Shown here piece by piece: positions 52,123 to 61,187 of a stretch of 64,000 nucleotides of DNA; the stretch's first letter is position 1, and each line of letters starts with the position of its first letter. The notes beneath the pieces were generated by a model. It had not been told where the DNA came from and ran no database searches. It was given only the letters and a program-made list of their open reading frames with translations. Both the position numbers and the translations under genes were made by a program. The stretch comes from Chloroflexota bacterium (GTDB taxonomy: Bacteria; Chloroflexota; Anaerolineae; Anaerolineales; UBA4823), in contig JAKOUW010000163.1 in assembly GCA_029782365.1 (NCBI GenBank), positions 1 through 64,000 on the forward strand, in the 5' to 3' direction.

Positions 52123-53046
52123 TTAGCTGTTAAGCAAGGGGGAATTAACAAAAATTTTGTCGGCGTTTTTTGGCCTGGCGTCTGTACTGAATAGGTTACC
52201 CATACGCAGAAATAAGCTCAAGTTACCGCGCAGTTTCATCTCGCCGCGGATCAGCGCTAGCGGGAGGTTGAGTCGCACGGTCAACATCCGACAGAAAACA
52301 GAGGTATCACGCATGTGAATCACCAGCCCGGGGTTTTCCACAACACCTTCACCTGAAGTGGGCGCATCCGGCGATAACTTCACGTACCAATCACCCCCGC
52401 CGTCACCGTCAATGCGGAAAGCGATCGCGTCGTGAAGTGAACCGCCAATGTCGATACGGTAAAGCAAACTAAAGGCGCGCATGATCCGTCCGATGAGGCG
52501 ATGGCGAACTTCGGGTGAGAGTTGCGTCCATAGAGGCGGCACTCCGGCAGGCTCGGCAACTTGAGCCGCATGCACTATGCCAGCATGGAAGTTGATGATG
52601 CTGAGGGCCTCAACGATTCGTACAGGGCGGTTGTAGATTGGCATCGTCGAGGTCATTTTTGCTTGATCAGGACTCAGGCCACGCGCGATACGCGCAGATT
52701 CTTCAAGGATGGCCAATTGTTTAGCAAGCAGTTCTTTTACCGGGAGATGCAGGTAATCATTAATTCCCTGACGGTTAAAAGCGGTGAGTTTGTAGCGGTC
52801 TTCCAAGCCAACGAAGGTATAGGGTTCGCCGCGCAGGGTATGCTTGATACTCTCAAGTCCGTCACCGTTCAAGGCGCAGAGATGGGCGATGGTTTCGTGC
52901 AGGCTCCATTCTTTTGGACTGCCTTTTATCGGTTTGTCCCAATCGGGTACATTGATGGCGGCAGAAAAATCGGCGTAGATGCGGCGTACTTCGAGAAGGT
53001 CATCCGACAGGGTTTTGGGATCGAAGGTATTATTCAAAGTATTCAT
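52123..53046 (-). CDS. DinB-like / SCP2-domain protein
   Basis: 307 residues. Residues ~15-165 look like a four-helix DinB/maleylpyruvate-isomerase-like bundle (EWSLHETIAHLCALNGDGLESIK). Residues ~185-300 form an SCP2/sterol-carrier-like domain (YVKLSPDAPTSGEGVVENPGLVIHMRDTSVF, LPLALIRGEMKLRGNLSLFLRMGNLF). The pairing is seen in mycothiol-dependent-type proteins; here the thiol is not known. A GGAG-type ribosome site supports the ATG at 53046. It follows the membrane protein gene at 53058 by 11 bases. Confidence 0.8.
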   Translation of the reverse strand: MNTLNNTFDPKTLSDDLLEVRRIYADFSAAINVPDWDKPIKGSPKEWSLHETIAHLCALNGDGLESIKHTLRGEPYTFVGLEDRYKLTAFNRQGINDYLHLPVKELLAKQLAILEESARIARGLSPDQAKMTSTMPIYNRPVRIVEALSIINFHAGIVHAAQVAEPAGVPPLWTQLSPEVRHRLIGRIMRAFSLLYRIDIGGSLHDAIAFRIDGDGGGDWYVKLSPDAPTSGEGVVENPGLVIHMRDTSVFCRMLTVRLNLPLALIRGEMKLRGNLSLFLRMGNLFSTDARPKNADKIFVNSPLLNS

Positions 53047-53057
53047 GACTGCTCCTT

Positions 53058-53555
53058 TTATTTTTTCTCTTTCAAGGGAATGGTGATGGCGAGTGCCACA
53101 TAGACGGCGGCGAGACCAAGATATTCTGTCAACTCGAACGGACCCACGGCACGCGCAATCTGGTCGTATATCATTGCTGAAACATATGTAAGTGTGTTGC
53201 CGATCAGCAACGCCCACCATGCCCAATGATCGCCGCGGCGGAAAGCAGTGACAGCTATGGCAATCGCCATGAGCGAGAACCCTACGCCGTAACTGCCATA
53301 CATGCGGAAAACCAGCGTCATAAACTCAGCAGCCTTTGGGGTTGTGCTAATGAGTACGGACCAGGAGTACCCGGTGAAGCCCTCGTATTCAGCAGGCAGG
53401 ATTGGTCCACCTCCCGGTCCGAGCAATTGTTCCGGAGCCAAAGCTGCCATCGCACCCCACATGAGCAGTCCTATATCCGCGAGCACAATGAGAATCCATG
53501 CGGTACGGCGCCATGCCTTCTTCATATCATTTTGTTTGGTGGATGAAGCGTTCAT
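53058..53555 (-). CDS. Four-helix membrane protein, unknown
   Basis: 165 residues with four hydrophobic helices (ILIVLADIGLLMWGAMAAL, FRMYGSYGVGFSLMAIAIAVTAF, WAWWALLIGNTLTYVSAMI, LGLAAVYVALAITIPL) and a short soluble loop. No family was assigned. It is followed by the DinB/SCP2 gene after 11 bases. An alternative ATG lies at 53525. Confidence 0.75.
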   Translation of the reverse strand: MNASSTKQNDMKKAWRRTAWILIVLADIGLLMWGAMAALAPEQLLGPGGGPILPAEYEGFTGYSWSVLISTTPKAAEFMTLVFRMYGSYGVGFSLMAIAIAVTAFRRGDHWAWWALLIGNTLTYVSAMIYDQIARAVGPFELTEYLGLAAVYVALAITIPLKEKK

Positions 53556-53591
53556 ATTTTCTCCTGTATTTATGCATTGGTTTTCATTGAA

Positions 53592-54059
53592 TCACTCGGG
53601 CAGTGAGCCCAATATCTCGATCTTGAATCGGGCAGCGTCTGACTCAAGTTTAGATTTAGGGTCTGTCAACCTATGTTTAAGTATGAACTGATCGAAACCT
53701 GCTGGGATAGTCAGGTAGAGAATCCGAGCGGGGGCTGGGCCTTGCACACAAAATCCATGCGGCGTGCCTTTGGGTTGAAATAAAAACGTACCTGCGCTAG
53801 CCTGCCGTTTTTCATCACCCCAAAAAAATGTCAGCGCGCCCTCGAGCACGAGAATTGCCACATCTTCGGTGTAGTGGATGTGAAGCGGTGTCGCGAATCC
53901 AGGTGGGCACACTGCGTCGAACAAATCGAACACACCGCCGGTTTGTTCCGCGTCTGCTTTCAGACACACCTGTGCGCCCAGCAACTCAAAACGTTCCTCG
54001 TTGCTGCACATGGATGGGATGGTTTGAAGCGTTCTCGTTTTCACGCCTTTATTAAACAT
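53592..54059 (-). CDS. Cupin-domain protein
   Basis: 155 residues with one cupin barrel: the metal-binding motif 1 is PLHIHYTEDVAILVLEG (two His and a Glu/Asp) and motif 2 contains FLFQPKGTPHGFCV (His). A small-molecule binding or dioxygenase-type protein in the cytosol. It is divergent from the XRE/NB-ARC/TPR regulator gene across a 72-base gap that holds a direct repeat, so it is a probable target of that regulator. Confidence 0.88.
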   Translation of the reverse strand: MFNKGVKTRTLQTIPSMCSNEERFELLGAQVCLKADAEQTGGVFDLFDAVCPPGFATPLHIHYTEDVAILVLEGALTFFWGDEKRQASAGTFLFQPKGTPHGFCVQGPAPARILYLTIPAGFDQFILKHRLTDPKSKLESDAARFKIEILGSLPE

Positions 54060-54088
54060 CACAAGCGTGCAACCTTGGTCACAGTGCG

Positions 54089-54109
54089 GTGTTACAAAAA
54101 GTGTTACAA
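54089..54109. promoter_or_regulatory. Direct repeat GTGTTACAA in the cupin/regulator gap
   Basis: GTGTTACAA occurs at 54089-54097 and 54101-54109 (12-base period) in the 72-base divergent region, 23 bases before the regulator start codon. It is a candidate autoregulatory binding site. Confidence 0.5.
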
Positions 54110-54131
54110 TTTTTATCTAAAAAAGGTAAAT

Positions 54132-56693
54132 ATGGAACCATTCGGCGAGTGGCTGCGCCTACAACGAACCGAACGGAAACTTACGCGTGATGAATTTGCC
54201 AAACGCGTGGGATGCTCTATTGCTATGCTCCGCAAGATTGAGGATGGCGAACGACACCCTTCCGCTCAAATAGCCGAACTGATTGCGAATTGTTTGGATA
54301 TTCCACTAGAGCAGCGTTTGACCTTTGTGCGGGTGGCGCGCGGCGAATTAAGGATGGATCGTCTCTCTCTCAGGTCTACACAGGTTGCCGCCTCCAACAG
54401 GTCTTCCCCCAAAACTAATCTACCCATAATCCCAACCCCATTGATTGGACGCGAGCGCGAACTAGAGCAACTTAGCGGTCTCTTACGAGTACCCGAATGC
54501 CGCTTGTTGACCCTGGTGGGTCCCGGCGGCATTGGCAAGACCCGTTTGGCGATTGAAACAGCAACTCAATTGGAAAATGATTTTCCGGACGGCACGTTTT
54601 TTGTTCCACTTGCGCCTATCAATGGATCGCGCTACCTTGTCCCCTTGATCGCCGATTCAATCGGCTTTAATTTTCAAGGCGCAAGTCCCATGGATCCAAA
54701 GACGCAACTGCTGAACTATCTAAAAGAAAAACAGATCCTCATGTTGATTGATAATCTCGAGCATTTATTAAACGAACAGAGTGTCATCGAATTACTGGCT
54801 GAGTTAATTCAACAAGCGCCGGGGATAAAACTTATCACCACTTCACGCGAGTCACTGAATCTACAACACGAATGGGTATTTGAAGTACACGGTTTGCCCA
54901 TCCCTGAAGGCGAAGTATCGGAAGGAAACTCCGTCGAATTGTTCCTGCAACGCGCCCGCCGCGCCAATGTGGGATTCACTGCCGCGCCCAATGATTATCC
55001 TGCCATCCTCCGAATCTGTACGCTTGTGGGCGGAACCCCACTCGGCATTGAACTTGCGGCGGCATGGGTACGGACTCTCTCTTGCGTGGAAATAGCGAAA
55101 GAAATAGAACGCGGTTTGGATTTTCTTTCCGTCGCCGCGCGCGACCTGCCTGTACGTCATCGTTCCATACGTGCAGTCTTTGACCACTCTTGGAAATTGT
55201 TATTTGAGGATGAAAAATCGGTTCTCTCAAGGCTTTCAGTTTTTCGAGGCGGGTTCTCACTGGAAGCCGCGGAACAAATCGCCGGCGCGACACTCTTCAC
55301 GCTTTCAAGCCTAGTAACCAAATCATTAATCCGACGAACAGGCAATGGACGCTACGATCTTCACGAATTGATGCGGCAATACACCGCTGACCGGCTCCAC
55401 GAGAATCTGGCGGAAGAAGACGCCGCCCACAATCGCCATTGTCTTTTCTATTTGGCTACCTTGCAGCAGTGTGAGGCGGCTTTAACAAGCGAACGTCAGG
55501 AAGTTACGCTTGCTAAACTAAACGCGGAGATTGACAATCTGCGTACAGCCTGGGAGTGGGCAGCCACCCACCGCCAGGTCAGGCAATTGCGACAGGCAGT
55601 CTGGTCATGGTGGTATTACTATTCACTGCGCGGCTTATTTCATGAAGGCGAAGCCATGCTTCTGCGCGCGGTCGAGAGTGCTCGGACAATGGAGGTTTCC
55701 AACCTGGTAGATGTTGCTGAGAATGAGCTGGCGTTGGCACACCTTCAAGTGTTTCCGACTTTCTTGGCCCTTCGTCTAGGACGTGTCGCCGAAGCCCAGC
55801 GGCAAATGAGGCAAAGCCTTGAAACACTCCGAAGATACACTGATCAGGCGGCGCTCCTCGATGCACTCTGGGCGCAGGGAACGGCATGTATGTTTGTAGG
55901 TCAATTTCGGGAATCGTCCCAATACTTGCGCGAGTCTTATTCGCTTGCCTGTGCATTGAACCGCTCGTGGGAAACAGAAACATCTGCTACTCTAATTGGC
56001 AAAGTCGAGTTCGAATTGGGCAACTATGCCGAGGCTCAACACTGGCTCAGGGAAGGTTTGGCACTCAGTGAGGCTCACGGTAATCCTGTTAATATCTCCT
56101 TTGCAATCAGTGCTCTCAGCCAAACGATGTTTGCTTTGGGTAGAGCTGAGGAGATGGAACCGATCCTACGCAAGAGACTGCAACTGGTCAAAGAGACAGG
56201 CAATCAGGTTGCTAAAGGATTGCTTATGGAACAGCTAGCCCAGGTCACTTTTGCTATGGGGAATTTGACTGAGGCAAACAATCTATGTCAAGAGACTATT
56301 GCGTTGTACAGAGAACTCGGCGACTTGTGGAATCTATCCCGTGTACTGAGCCAAATGGGCTACCTTAAACTGGCCGGAGGCAATGAGTCACAAGCGAAGA
56401 CCTGCTTCATCGAAGCGCTCGCCCTCGCATACAAGGGGCATTTGTCTGCCAACGCGGTCGACGCGCTTGCCGGAATCGCAACAGCGCAGGCGCAGGGCAA
56501 GATGAAAACCTCTGCGCTGGAAATTATCGTCCACATCTTGCGCCATCCTACTACTACGCGCGAGGCCAAAAGCCGCGCCGAATCATTGCGCGCCGAATTG
56601 GAGGCAGATTTGACAGTGGAACAGATAAAATCCACTCAAGCTCAGGCTGAAAGGAAATCCTTTGAGAAAATTGTCGAAGAATTGTTAAGGTGA
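54132..56693 (+). CDS. XRE-HTH / NB-ARC / TPR transcriptional regulator
   Basis: 853 residues. The N-terminal XRE helix-turn-helix (~4-70) reads GEWLRLQRTERKLTRDEFAKRVGCSIAMLRKIEDGERHPS. An NB-ARC ATPase follows, with Walker A GPGGIGKT (130-137), Walker B LMLIDNLEHLL and the TSRESL motif. The rest (~470-850) is TPR repeats (AEAQRQMRQSLETLRRY, AEAQHWLREGLALSEAHG, TEANNLCQETIALYRELGD). It should sense a ligand through the TPR part with ATP hydrolysis. The frame is open back to 53874, but the ATG at 54132 starts the HTH and does not overlap the divergent cupin gene. A related but decayed ATPase domain is found in the kinase at 8724. Confidence 0.93.
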   Translation: MEPFGEWLRLQRTERKLTRDEFAKRVGCSIAMLRKIEDGERHPSAQIAELIANCLDIPLEQRLTFVRVARGELRMDRLSLRSTQVAASNRSSPKTNLPIIPTPLIGRERELEQLSGLLRVPECRLLTLVGPGGIGKTRLAIETATQLENDFPDGTFFVPLAPINGSRYLVPLIADSIGFNFQGASPMDPKTQLLNYLKEKQILMLIDNLEHLLNEQSVIELLAELIQQAPGIKLITTSRESLNLQHEWVFEVHGLPIPEGEVSEGNSVELFLQRARRANVGFTAAPNDYPAILRICTLVGGTPLGIELAAAWVRTLSCVEIAKEIERGLDFLSVAARDLPVRHRSIRAVFDHSWKLLFEDEKSVLSRLSVFRGGFSLEAAEQIAGATLFTLSSLVTKSLIRRTGNGRYDLHELMRQYTADRLHENLAEEDAAHNRHCLFYLATLQQCEAALTSERQEVTLAKLNAEIDNLRTAWEWAATHRQVRQLRQAVWSWWYYYSLRGLFHEGEAMLLRAVESARTMEVSNLVDVAENELALAHLQVFPTFLALRLGRVAEAQRQMRQSLETLRRYTDQAALLDALWAQGTACMFVGQFRESSQYLRESYSLACALNRSWETETSATLIGKVEFELGNYAEAQHWLREGLALSEAHGNPVNISFAISALSQTMFALGRAEEMEPILRKRLQLVKETGNQVAKGLLMEQLAQVTFAMGNLTEANNLCQETIALYRELGDLWNLSRVLSQMGYLKLAGGNESQAKTCFIEALALAYKGHLSANAVDALAGIATAQAQGKMKTSALEIIVHILRHPTTTREAKSRAESLRAELEADLTVEQIKSTQAQAERKSFEKIVEELLR

Positions 56694-56858
56694 CCAAAAT
56701 TATTCTTAGCACGTCTGGTCGATTGAATCATCAAATTCGACCTGTAAATGAACTCTCCTGGGTAGGTGGATTAGATCGATTCATGCCCAGGTAAATCCTC
56801 ATTGGTGTGAATTAATTCGCTGACACGACCGAGTTGTTTGCAATCCATTTCTTATACT
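56694..56858. other. AT-rich gap after the NB-ARC regulator
   Basis: No gene, terminator with a clear stem, or repeat is visible. Together with 57195-57335 it belongs to an AT-rich, gene-poor stretch before the beta-helix protein. Confidence 0.5.
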
Positions 56859-57194
56859 TCAATTGAATTTCAGAATCTGGGAGTTTGGCATATTATCAAT
56901 CAACAGCGGTTGAGATTCATTTCTACCGCTGTTGATTGAATTGTATAACCCGCGTTTTGGGTCGTATGATTGATAAGAACAAAATTCTGCCGCTACATTC
57001 TCTGCGAAACTTATAACCGTATATACGATTCGGCCCGCGGGCCTTTCCTTGAAGTAGTTTTTTACGATTTCATTCCAATTAATCGATCCGCCGGAATACC
57101 AAGAGCAAAATGATGGCGGGGTGAGTCCTCGGCTTTCCATGCAATATTCTAAAACTTGGACTGAGTTTTCCGGCTTTGGGAAAAGAATATTCAA
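56859..57194 (-). CDS. Orphan 111-aa frame, hypothetical or remnant
   Basis: The only sizeable frame in a 738-base AT-rich gap. It has protein-like composition (SINWNEIVKNYFKERPAGRI, YTVISFAENVAAEFCSYQSY) but no signal peptide, ribosome site or recognised domain. It reads like the C-terminal piece of a secreted or surface protein that lost its front. It lies opposite to both neighbours. Confidence 0.35.
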   Translation of the reverse strand: MNILFPKPENSVQVLEYCMESRGLTPPSFCSWYSGGSINWNEIVKNYFKERPAGRIVYTVISFAENVAAEFCSYQSYDPKRGLYNSINSGRNESQPLLIDNMPNSQILKFN

Positions 57195-57335
57195 GGTTTT
57201 AAAGAATGGGTTTTGGGGATTGATCAGTCAGCTTAGCCGAGCGATCAATCCCCGAATCCTTTTGTTTCCCCTCCTTGGATAGAGTAGCAAGACGTTAGGT
57301 CTATGTTAAAACCCTTAAGGAAAATTCAGAATTAA

Positions 57336-57364
57336 TTGACAAAAAAGAGATTAAACGGTAGATT
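57336..57364 (+). promoter_or_regulatory. Promoter of the beta-helix protein gene
   Basis: A perfect TTGACA (57336-57341), a 17-base spacer and TAGATT (57359-57364) in AT-rich DNA, 67 bases before the GTG start at 57432. A short inverted repeat (AACCG/CGGTT) lies in the leader just before the ribosome site. Confidence 0.55.
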
Positions 57365-57431
57365 GTGGTAAAGTGGGTAATGATAAAGCAGTAAAAACCG
57401 TTTAAGCGCGGTTACCAAAGGAAGACCTTTA

Positions 57432-59444
57432 GTGCATAAATTTTCCGATCTTTATATCACAATGTTTTGCAAATTGCGCGTTTATTTCGGCGTTGGGTTC
57501 GCAATCGCTGGGCTGCTTCTCGCGAATTTAATTCCTCCGGCAGCGTCTGTGGCAGCAGCACCGGCCTCATTCACATCCGCGCCAACCTTCACCGTCAATA
57601 GTCTGGCGGATGTGGCCGCCTCGGCACCTTTGGACAACGGGATTTGTGAAACATCCCCCGGCAACCATATTTGCACGCTGCGCGCAGCGATTATCAAAGC
57701 CAACCACTACCCTGGCGGAGGTGTGACCATCCACCTGCCAGCCGGAATCTATGACATAACCATCCCACCCGGCGGCACGGATGACGAAACTACTGGCGAT
57801 TTGAACCTGACCGTATCCCTTACCCTTACCGGAGCCGGAGCGGAGGCCTCGATCATTGACGCACACCAATTGGATCGACTGGTCGATGTAGCGGTAGGGA
57901 GTACAGTCACCCTCTCCAACTTAACTCTGCGCGGCGGAAAGGTGAACAATACCGGCGGCGGCCTCCAAAATCAGGGTATTACCACCCTCAACAATGATGT
58001 GATAAGCGGCAATCAAACCCTGGGCGGCAGTTCGGGTGGTGGTATCGCCAACTTAACAGGCGCCCTGGTCCTCAACAATACTCAGGTCCGTGATAACCAG
58101 GCCATCGGCAATGCCGGCGGTATTTTCAACAATAATAATAGCAGCCTTACCCTGAATAACAGCATCGTCGATGGCAACCAGACAGCCGATGGCGGTTACG
58201 GTGGCGGCTTGGGGAATTCTGGCACGCTGATCTTGAATAACAGCCTGGTGAACGGAAATCAGACATCCGGCGGCCTTCAGACAGCCGGCAAAGGCGGAGG
58301 CATCGCCAACTTTGCCGGCGTCCTGACTGTGACGAACAGCACAATCAGCAATAACAGCGCCAAAAGCGATGGCGGCGGCATTTACTCCAGTGGTGATGTG
58401 AATGTTTTTTTTACCACGATTGCCGGGAATCTCGCTGACAGTGGTACAACCGGCGCTGGAGCCGGGGGAGGAATTTTCAGTGCTTTGGGTACGTTCAGCT
58501 TGAAAGCCAGCCTTGTGGGCCAGAATTATGCTGGAGCCACGCTTAATGATGGGAATGGGAGCTTCAACTCGCTGGGCTATAACCTCATCCAAACGATGAC
58601 TGGCATGACTCTGACTGGCATTACCGCAAGTAATCTAAATGGTCAGGATCCGCAGATTAACTCGCCCCAATTCAATGGGGGCCCGACACCCACCCGCGCG
58701 TTAATCGCGGGCAGCCCGGCTATAGGAGCGGTCCCTGTTGTCCAATGCACGGACTCGGTAGGCGCGCCGCTAACAGTCGATCAGCGTGGTTTTTCTCGCC
58801 CGGTTAATGGCGCCTGCACTATCGGCGCGTTTGAAGGCGGGCAGCCTGCAGTTAGCTTCTTGCGCAACCTGGTGCACAATGGAGATGCCGAGGGAGCAGC
58901 CAGCTCGCCGAATGGCGCTTTCGTGCCTGTGCCGGGGTGGCAGACCAGCGGCCAGTTAATGACCGCGGTTCACTACAACACGCCAGGCGGTTTTCCCGTA
59001 GTGGGAAGCGATCTTGTCCCGACCAACCACGGCGACAATTTTTTCGCGGGCGGCCCCAGCGCTGGCGCCGGCGGCACCCAGGTCATCGACCTGTCCCCCC
59101 TGGCGGCCAGCATCGACACGGGCAACATTCATTACGATTTTTCCGCTGACCTGGGAGGATACTTGAACCAGGCCGACCAGGCAACCTTAGAAGCCGATTT
59201 CCTGGATCAATCGTTCCACCTGCTATCTCAGGTAATCCTGGGAACGGTGACTGCCTTCGATCGGGGCAACCTGACTGGTCTTTTGCATCGCGACGCCACA
59301 GGTTTGGTGCCGGTGAACTCGCGCCAGGTTGAATTGTTTATTGTGATGACCACCGTCAACGGTCCTTATAACGATAGTTATGTTGACAACGTATCGTTGG
59401 TTCTTCTGCCCAAGATGCTATTCTTGCCGATGGTGGTCAGGTAG
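57432..59444 (+). CDS. Secreted parallel beta-helix protein (CSLREA / choice-of-anchor Q type)
   Basis: 670 residues. A signal peptide (~11-43) precedes the CSLREA-like motif ICTLRAAIIKAN, then a right-handed beta-helix of short repeats rich in N, G and L (LTLNNSIVDGNQTADGGYGGGLGNSG, LILNNSLVNGNQTSGGL). The segment GYNLI to PTRALIAGSPAIGA is the choice-of-anchor Q region. A C-terminal beta domain (~475-660) ends near FLPMVVR. It is likely a surface or exported glycan-binding protein or adhesin. The GTG start has an AAAGGAAG ribosome site; the ATG at 57462 is the alternative. Confidence 0.9.
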   Translation: MHKFSDLYITMFCKLRVYFGVGFAIAGLLLANLIPPAASVAAAPASFTSAPTFTVNSLADVAASAPLDNGICETSPGNHICTLRAAIIKANHYPGGGVTIHLPAGIYDITIPPGGTDDETTGDLNLTVSLTLTGAGAEASIIDAHQLDRLVDVAVGSTVTLSNLTLRGGKVNNTGGGLQNQGITTLNNDVISGNQTLGGSSGGGIANLTGALVLNNTQVRDNQAIGNAGGIFNNNNSSLTLNNSIVDGNQTADGGYGGGLGNSGTLILNNSLVNGNQTSGGLQTAGKGGGIANFAGVLTVTNSTISNNSAKSDGGGIYSSGDVNVFFTTIAGNLADSGTTGAGAGGGIFSALGTFSLKASLVGQNYAGATLNDGNGSFNSLGYNLIQTMTGMTLTGITASNLNGQDPQINSPQFNGGPTPTRALIAGSPAIGAVPVVQCTDSVGAPLTVDQRGFSRPVNGACTIGAFEGGQPAVSFLRNLVHNGDAEGAASSPNGAFVPVPGWQTSGQLMTAVHYNTPGGFPVVGSDLVPTNHGDNFFAGGPSAGAGGTQVIDLSPLAASIDTGNIHYDFSADLGGYLNQADQATLEADFLDQSFHLLSQVILGTVTAFDRGNLTGLLHRDATGLVPVNSRQVELFIVMTTVNGPYNDSYVDNVSLVLLPKMLFLPMVVR

Positions 59445-59480
59445 GCGCGAACTGGCGCAGTTACTCCATTCGGCAAATGA

Positions 59481-59512
59481 AAAAGCGCCTTCCAATTCTG
59501 GAGGGCGCTTTT
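59481..59512. terminator. Bidirectional intrinsic terminator
   Basis: A 14-bp stem with one G-T pair (59481-59494 with 59499-59512) and a 4-base loop. The arms begin with AAAA and end with TTTT, so it works in both directions. It lies between the convergent beta-helix gene and the DUF35 gene. Confidence 0.85.
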
Positions 59513-59537
59513 CATATCTCCTGTGTAGAAAAAGCAT

Positions 59538-59936
59538 TTACCTTATTCCGGGCCGGAACTTGTACCCGTACACAATCACCCCACGTTCATCGCCATCCGA
59601 GCGCAGTTTGCGTGTGACCATCTCGACCGGCATGCCGATCTCAACTTTTTCATCGCCCAGGTCGGTCAATTGGGCCGTGATGACTGGGCCTTCTTCGAGC
59701 TTGACCAGCGCTACGGTATAGGGCGCCTGGCTTTCATAACCAGCAGGGGCGTCATAGATTGTGGTATAAGAGAACACTTCGCCGCGCCCACTGAAGGAAT
59801 ATTGAACCTTCGCGTCCAGCCCGCACTCCGTGCAGATATCGCGCGGGGGGAAGAGCTTGGCATTGCAGTGGGGGCAGACCTCACCAATCAGCGCATAGCG
59901 CTGTTTTTTTAATCGCCAATGACGAGGAATTTCCAT
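59538..59936 (-). CDS. DUF35 zinc-ribbon/OB-fold protein, partner of thiolase-like protein
   Basis: 132 residues. The N-terminal rubredoxin-like zinc ribbon has C21-P-H-C24 and C35-T-E-C38, followed by an OB-fold (VQYSFSGRGEVFSYTTIYDAPAGYESQAPYTVALVKLEEGPVITAQL). In archaea such proteins bridge acetoacetyl-CoA thiolase and HMG-CoA synthase and provide a shared CoA-binding site for channelling. It is the last gene of the mevalonate module, 78 bases after the thiolase-like gene. Confidence 0.92.
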   Translation of the reverse strand: MEIPRHWRLKKQRYALIGEVCPHCNAKLFPPRDICTECGLDAKVQYSFSGRGEVFSYTTIYDAPAGYESQAPYTVALVKLEEGPVITAQLTDLGDEKVEIGMPVEMVTRKLRSDGDERGVIVYGYKFRPGIR

Positions 59937-60014
59937 AAAACAATCACTCCTTGCATTTCTATTGCACTTACAGAGCTTAATTTAGCCTGTAGAAGCTATC
60001 AAACCCTATCAAGT

Positions 60015-61178
60015 TCACAATTTCACAGCTTCGAGCACGTGGGTGACGGCAACGGCGGCCGCGCCGCCCAGAGACTGCACCAGGCCGCGCTCGGCGCAGG
60101 CCAGCTGGTTTGCGCCGGCCTGGCCGCGCAGCTGGAGCGCGGCCTCGACCACCTGGTAAACGCCACTGGCCCCACCCGGGTTGCCGCGCGCTTTGAGCCC
60201 GCCGAAGGTGGAAATTGGTAAAAGGCTGTCGTTGCTGATCTGCCCATTTTGCGCCAGACTCCAACCCATTCCTCGTTCGGCAAAACCAGCGGCTTCCAGG
60301 CTGAGTGCGGCATAAATTGAATAGGCATCCCAGAGCTCAAAAAAATCCACTTCACCTGGCTGGATGCCAGCTTGCTTGCAGGCGCGCTGCACAGATTTGC
60401 GTGCTGCCTCAAAAGCGAGCAGATCGGGCCGGTCGTGCAGCGCCAGGCGATCATTGGAGGAAGCTGAACCGGCAATGCGCACCAAGGGATGGTGGAAATG
60501 GGCCGGCAGCAGCTCTCGGCGGGTGAGCAAAACGGCAGCCGCGCCATCGGCGGCCGGGGCGACATCAAACATATTCAACGGCGGGTTTACCATGCCAGCG
60601 CTGAGGTAGCCTTCCGCACTGAGCTTGCTGCGGAACATCGCTTTGGGGTTGTGCATGCCGTTAGCATGGGCAGCTATGGGAAAGCCGGCGAAGACGGCGT
60701 GCTCGACCTGGTACTCGTGCATATACCGCTGCATGATCAGGGCCGCCAGGCCGGAGGCTGTCAACCCCTGGGCGGCTTCATAATCAGCATCTAAACTGGA
60801 TGCCTGGGCAGTTTCGACATCTGGACCAACCTTGTCGGTCATTTTTTCGACGCCCACCACCAAGGCGGCATCTACGGCGCCGCCTACGACCGCCATGTAG
60901 GCCAAACGCAGGGCCGACCCGCCAGATGCGCCGCTTGCTTCGATGGTCGAGGCCTCAATGCCGGTCAGGCCGGCATAATCTGCGATCAGAGCGCCCAGGT
61001 GAGCCTGGTTGGAGAGCGCCGGCGCGTGGATGTTGGCCACGTATAAAGCGCCTGGCCGCAGGCCGCCGGCGTCTTCCAGCGTTTCCTGCACGGCCAACAG
61101 AGCCAGGTCGCGCAGCGAGATTTCCCAATGTTCACCGACCTCGGTCATCCCCACGCCGGCAATAACAACATCGCTCAT
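60015..61178 (-). CDS. Thiolase-like protein lacking the usual Cys and GHP His
   Basis: 387 residues of the archaeal thiolase / SCP-x type. The fold markers are present (VGVEKMTD, DVAPAADGAAAVLLT, FFELWDAYSIYAAL, STFGGLKARG). Where relatives read EAACASG, this protein reads EASGASG (Gly83 in place of the nucleophile Cys), and the GHPxGATG motif reads GNPGGASG (Asn333 for His). Ordinary Claisen condensation of acetyl-CoA would therefore be impaired. It may act as a scaffold with HMG-CoA synthase and DUF35, or as a thiolase-fold aldolase; Cys361 and Tyr341 are nearby candidates. It starts 9 bases after the synthase stop. Confidence 0.88.
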   Translation of the reverse strand: MSDVVIAGVGMTEVGEHWEISLRDLALLAVQETLEDAGGLRPGALYVANIHAPALSNQAHLGALIADYAGLTGIEASTIEASGASGGSALRLAYMAVVGGAVDAALVVGVEKMTDKVGPDVETAQASSLDADYEAAQGLTASGLAALIMQRYMHEYQVEHAVFAGFPIAAHANGMHNPKAMFRSKLSAEGYLSAGMVNPPLNMFDVAPAADGAAAVLLTRRELLPAHFHHPLVRIAGSASSNDRLALHDRPDLLAFEAARKSVQRACKQAGIQPGEVDFFELWDAYSIYAALSLEAAGFAERGMGWSLAQNGQISNDSLLPISTFGGLKARGNPGGASGVYQVVEAALQLRGQAGANQLACAERGLVQSLGGAAAVAVTHVLEAVKL

Positions 61179-61187
61179 GGTTCCCCC

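Noticed and set aside
57960..58420. Tandem repeats in the beta-helix gene considered as a CRISPR or DNA repeat
   Set aside because: The periodicity is at protein level (NNS, GNQT rungs); the DNA is not repeated exactly and stays in frame.
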